Position numbers and translations under genes: made by a program. Positions 10,927-13,233 of a stretch of 13,233 nucleotides of DNA are shown here, piece by piece. The notes under the pieces are model-generated. The model made no database searches. It saw nothing but the letters and a program-made list of their open reading frames with translations, and was not told the origin of the DNA. The stretch lies in NCBI GenBank assembly GCA_045590955.1, contig JAZNSB010000057.1, positions 1 to 13,233 on the forward strand, given 5' to 3'. Within the stretch, counting starts at the first letter, position 1. Each line of letters begins with the position of its first letter. The stretch is from JAZNSB01 sp045590955 (GTDB lineage Bacteria; Pseudomonadota; Alphaproteobacteria; RF32; CAG-239).

Positions 10927-13233
10927 TTGTGTCCGGCAGGTATGTATAGACCTGATGATGATGAAGAATTTAAACAAAACGGCTGTCAGCCTTGTAAAAA
11001 AGGTCATTATTGTCCGGAAGAGGTTACTTTCAAACCAAAAACACAAGGAGGCAAAAGCGATAATGCTGTAAAAGCGACCGAGGCATACTCTAAATGTTTA
11101 AGAGCAAACTATAAATATGGTCCGCAGGGTGTAAAATGCGCTGAGAATCAGCATTGGGAGATACAGTGCCCTTTTGAACGCACAGAAAAAGACCATGAAG
11201 GCAACACAAAAAAAGAACGAATCCAATTATTTAAAACGTGTGTGTGTAATGAAGATTTTGACAAGAACGTATCAAATTGTATCCAAAAAGGTGGTGTGTT
11301 TAGCGGAGACAGATGTACAGATAGCAGCGGAGAACATGCAACAGAATGTGAATGCCCTACTAATGAAGGAGAGGCAGTGTACGGACAACAAGCTGGAGCA
11401 GAATGCGTAGAATGGTGTACATTAGATCCTAATAATTGGAAATGCTTAAAAGCTAAGGGATGCGATACAGACAAAGCATATGACCCAACAAGTGGAAAAT
11501 GTAAATGTAAAGCTGTAGATTATGACAGAAACAAAGATGTTTGTAATGATTGGTGTGATGACGGCAATGGTCACGTATGTGTAAGCAAAACCACTTGCGA
11601 TGAAGGATATGCCCCTTCTGATGATCAGAAAGAGTGTATCAAAAAATGTAATACTACTCAAAGTTACTGTAAAACAAACTGTTACAACATTGCTCTTATG
11701 GATAATGCGCCAACAAAAGCTCAAGAATGCGCAGGAGATGAGACAAATAATGCTGTCTGCGGAGACTTTAAATGTAGTACATCTAGTGGACAAGTTTGTA
11801 ACAGAGCCAATAAAACCGGAGAAGGTAAATGTATATGTAACACATTTACAAACGCATCAAACACCACAGACTGCCACGCACCGGAAGGCTGTGGAAATGT
11901 AACACAATACATATATACTTCTTGCGGCATTTATAATACTGCATACGCTTCTACAAATATCGACATATGCCGTGAAGACAGAACGCTTTATTTCTCAAAC
12001 TGCACACCGGACTTAAGCAAACTATTTAAGTGCGAAGCAAACGAAAAAATTAAAGGTGGAGCAGGTAATAAATATGATATTACAGAACTGCAAAACAACT
12101 CTCTTGTTGATACAAAAACAACAACCTATTGGACATCTTGTGAATGCAATACCGGTTATACTTGGAATGCCACAAGAGGTACTTGCGAAGAAAACAATTG
12201 TGCAACCAACGGGTATATATATATGTGTTCTATCGGCGGTTACGCACAAGGACAGGCACCATGCACGGATGCAAGCGGAAACAAATGGTACCAACATGGT
12301 TGTAATTGTAACAGCGACACCAATTCAACAGGATACTGGGATAAAGATACACAAAAATGTAAAATTGCTCCGGAAAACTCAGAAACCGCTGTTTGCGGCG
12401 ACACAGTATTAGAGGGCGGCATACCTGTTGCAGATAACTGCTACCTTTGCAATCCTGGATTTTACAGACAAGAAAACGGTTCTTGTGCGCAATGCCCGCA
12501 AGGCACATATAAAGAATCAAAAGATATATACAACATCAATGGCACATTTACATCTGTATGCACATTATGTCAAGGTGGAACAACCACAAGCTCGTCAGGA
12601 TCTATCAGCTCTGCTGCATGCTCTGTTCAATGTCCTGTATCCAACATAGATAAAGCCTTAAGTTGGGATCCTGAACAACTTTGTAGAGTCACTAAATGCG
12701 AAGAAGGATATATGTACTCAGAAAGAGGCTGTACTCCGGAAAAATGTGACTTAGGTTGTGAGCTTAAAGGAGATACATGTGAATGTACTGTTCCAACCGG
12801 AGAATATTACACCAATCCTCAAGGTGGTAACATATCATTGTTTGGTGCAGAAACAAAATGTAAAGCACCAACAAATGATGGTCAAAATTGTCCGGATGAA
12901 AATCAAATTGTGCTTGCCAAACAATATAACACATCTGATGGTGTAATACAAGGCATTGAAGCAAAAGATTGTAAAGTACTTTTGTTAAAAGATAAGACAG
13001 ATTTAATAGAAATTACTGCAGACGAATACTATGCTGACGGTAAAGTAAAAAGCCAATATACAGATGCCATTTTGCTTGGCGGAAGTAAATTAGGCGCTGT
13101 ATCTACCGTAGATGTCTGGAAAGATGGTGCTATCACAGGTACTTTAACATTTGCAAAATGCAAACCGATTGAGGACAATATCTGTAACCAAAAAGGGGAA
13201 AATGTATTTAATAATAACAACTGCGAAGTCGGA
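10927..13233 (+). CDS. second giant cysteine-rich protein body, no leader, 3' end beyond window
   Basis: The frame is open from 10828 to the window end with no stop. It is clearly related to the giant minus-strand protein and collinear with its first ~820 residues. Paired motifs include NNA(I/V)CG.F, YTWN, NNC...GY(L/I)Y.C, CNPG(Y/F)YR, GTYK and I.DNICNQ. The two are diverged except in the block 11017-11123. No normal 5' end exists: upstream is the rpsU terminator, with no signal peptide and no good promoter. The only in-frame starts are TTG at 10927 (weak AAGAG, 5-base gap) and ATG at 10942 (no ribosome-binding site). I placed the start at the TTG only for bookkeeping. The first ~30 codons (CPAGMYRPDDD, GCQPCKKGHYCP) resemble residues ~1545-1575 of the other protein, not its N-terminus. 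The product could not be exported as it stands. It may be a silent partner awaiting recombination, a 5'-truncated pseudogene with a still-open frame, or an assembly artefact. Confidence 0.7.
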   Translation, partial: MCPAGMYRPDDDEEFKQNGCQPCKKGHYCPEEVTFKPKTQGGKSDNAVKATEAYSKCLRANYKYGPQGVKCAENQHWEIQCPFERTEKDHEGNTKKERIQLFKTCVCNEDFDKNVSNCIQKGGVFSGDRCTDSSGEHATECECPTNEGEAVYGQQAGAECVEWCTLDPNNWKCLKAKGCDTDKAYDPTSGKCKCKAVDYDRNKDVCNDWCDDGNGHVCVSKTTCDEGYAPSDDQKECIKKCNTTQSYCKTNCYNIALMDNAPTKAQECAGDETNNAVCGDFKCSTSSGQVCNRANKTGEGKCICNTFTNASNTTDCHAPEGCGNVTQYIYTSCGIYNTAYASTNIDICREDRTLYFSNCTPDLSKLFKCEANEKIKGGAGNKYDITELQNNSLVDTKTTTYWTSCECNTGYTWNATRGTCEENNCATNGYIYMCSIGGYAQGQAPCTDASGNKWYQHGCNCNSDTNSTGYWDKDTQKCKIAPENSETAVCGDTVLEGGIPVADNCYLCNPGFYRQENGSCAQCPQGTYKESKDIYNINGTFTSVCTLCQGGTTTSSSGSISSAACSVQCPVSNIDKALSWDPEQLCRVTKCEEGYMYSERGCTPEKCDLGCELKGDTCECTVPTGEYYTNPQGGNISLFGAETKCKAPTNDGQNCPDENQIVLAKQYNTSDGVIQGIEAKDCKVLLLKDKTDLIEITADEYYADGKVKSQYTDAILLGGSKLGAVSTVDVWKDGAITGTLTFAKCKPIEDNICNQKGENVFNNNNCEVG
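11017..11123 (+). repeat. 107-bp inverted-repeat block, copy in the leaderless giant gene
   Basis: This is the partner of 10157-10263 in opposite orientation. Both copies have the same codon phase. The four differences are one silent third-base change (CAG/CAA) and one codon changed at all three positions (ATG/GCA). The sequence just before it (TGTCCG) has no counterpart before the other copy. Confidence 0.85.

Noticed and set aside
10626..11046. Minus-strand ORFs opposite rpsU and its terminators
   Set aside because: They are antisense to a clear bS21 gene and cross its hairpin terminators, with no start signals.
11148..13220. Short ORFs on both strands across the right end
   Set aside because: They are shadows of the continuous plus-strand frame homologous to the giant protein, which runs off the window.

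Overview
The window looks like chromosomal DNA from an AT-rich, uncultured, probably host-associated alphaproteobacterium. The evidence is a small ribosomal protein bS21 of alphaproteobacterial type, a DUF465/YdcH-like protein, and two very large secreted-type cysteine-rich proteins of a kind I associate with gut alphaproteobacterial genomes. The taxonomic placement is inference; no marker long enough to settle it is present.

Left part (1-1450). The end of an unidentified plus-strand gene faces a minus-strand gene for a 160-residue DUF1566-like protein, with a two-way terminator between them. Next is a 222-bp unit bounded by two exact 49-bp copies of the 3' end and terminator of a tRNA-Leu(CAG) gene. 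This is the mark left by integration or duplication at a tRNA. The tRNA gene and a 58-codon DUF465-like gene are divergent and share a short promoter region. The small gene ends at a strong two-way terminator that also serves the giant gene beyond it.

Centre (1471-10365, minus). One gene encodes a 2964-residue protein with a Sec-type signal sequence, a very high cysteine content, a ~430-residue module present twice in tandem, and a long series of short CxxC repeats resembling the ephrin-receptor/GCC2-GCC3 type. It has a strong ribosome-binding site and a clear signal peptide. I see no membrane anchor, sorting signal or autotransporter barrel.

Right part (10366-13233). A 242-bp intergenic region separates the giant gene from the divergent rpsU (bS21), which starts with GTG and ends at two stacked hairpins. 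Immediately after them, on the plus strand, comes the body of a second, collinear, diverged giant cysteine-rich protein. It is open for 769 codons and runs off the window, but it has no signal peptide, no convincing start and no evident promoter of its own. Its first ~30 codons look like a repeat taken from the middle of such a protein. They are joined to the conserved segment that follows the signal peptide in the first gene.

Main point. The two giant genes lie in inverted orientation around one expression leader. They share a 107-bp block that is about 96% identical, in inverted orientation and in the same codon phase, just after the signal peptide of the expressed copy. Recombination there would flip a ~0.75-kb segment carrying the promoter, ribosome-binding site, signal peptide and rpsU. 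It would put the leader in frame on the other body. This is the layout of known surface-antigen switches (Campylobacter fetus sap, Mycoplasma vsa), but is only a hypothesis here. Gene conversion, a simple rearrangement or misassembly remain possible.
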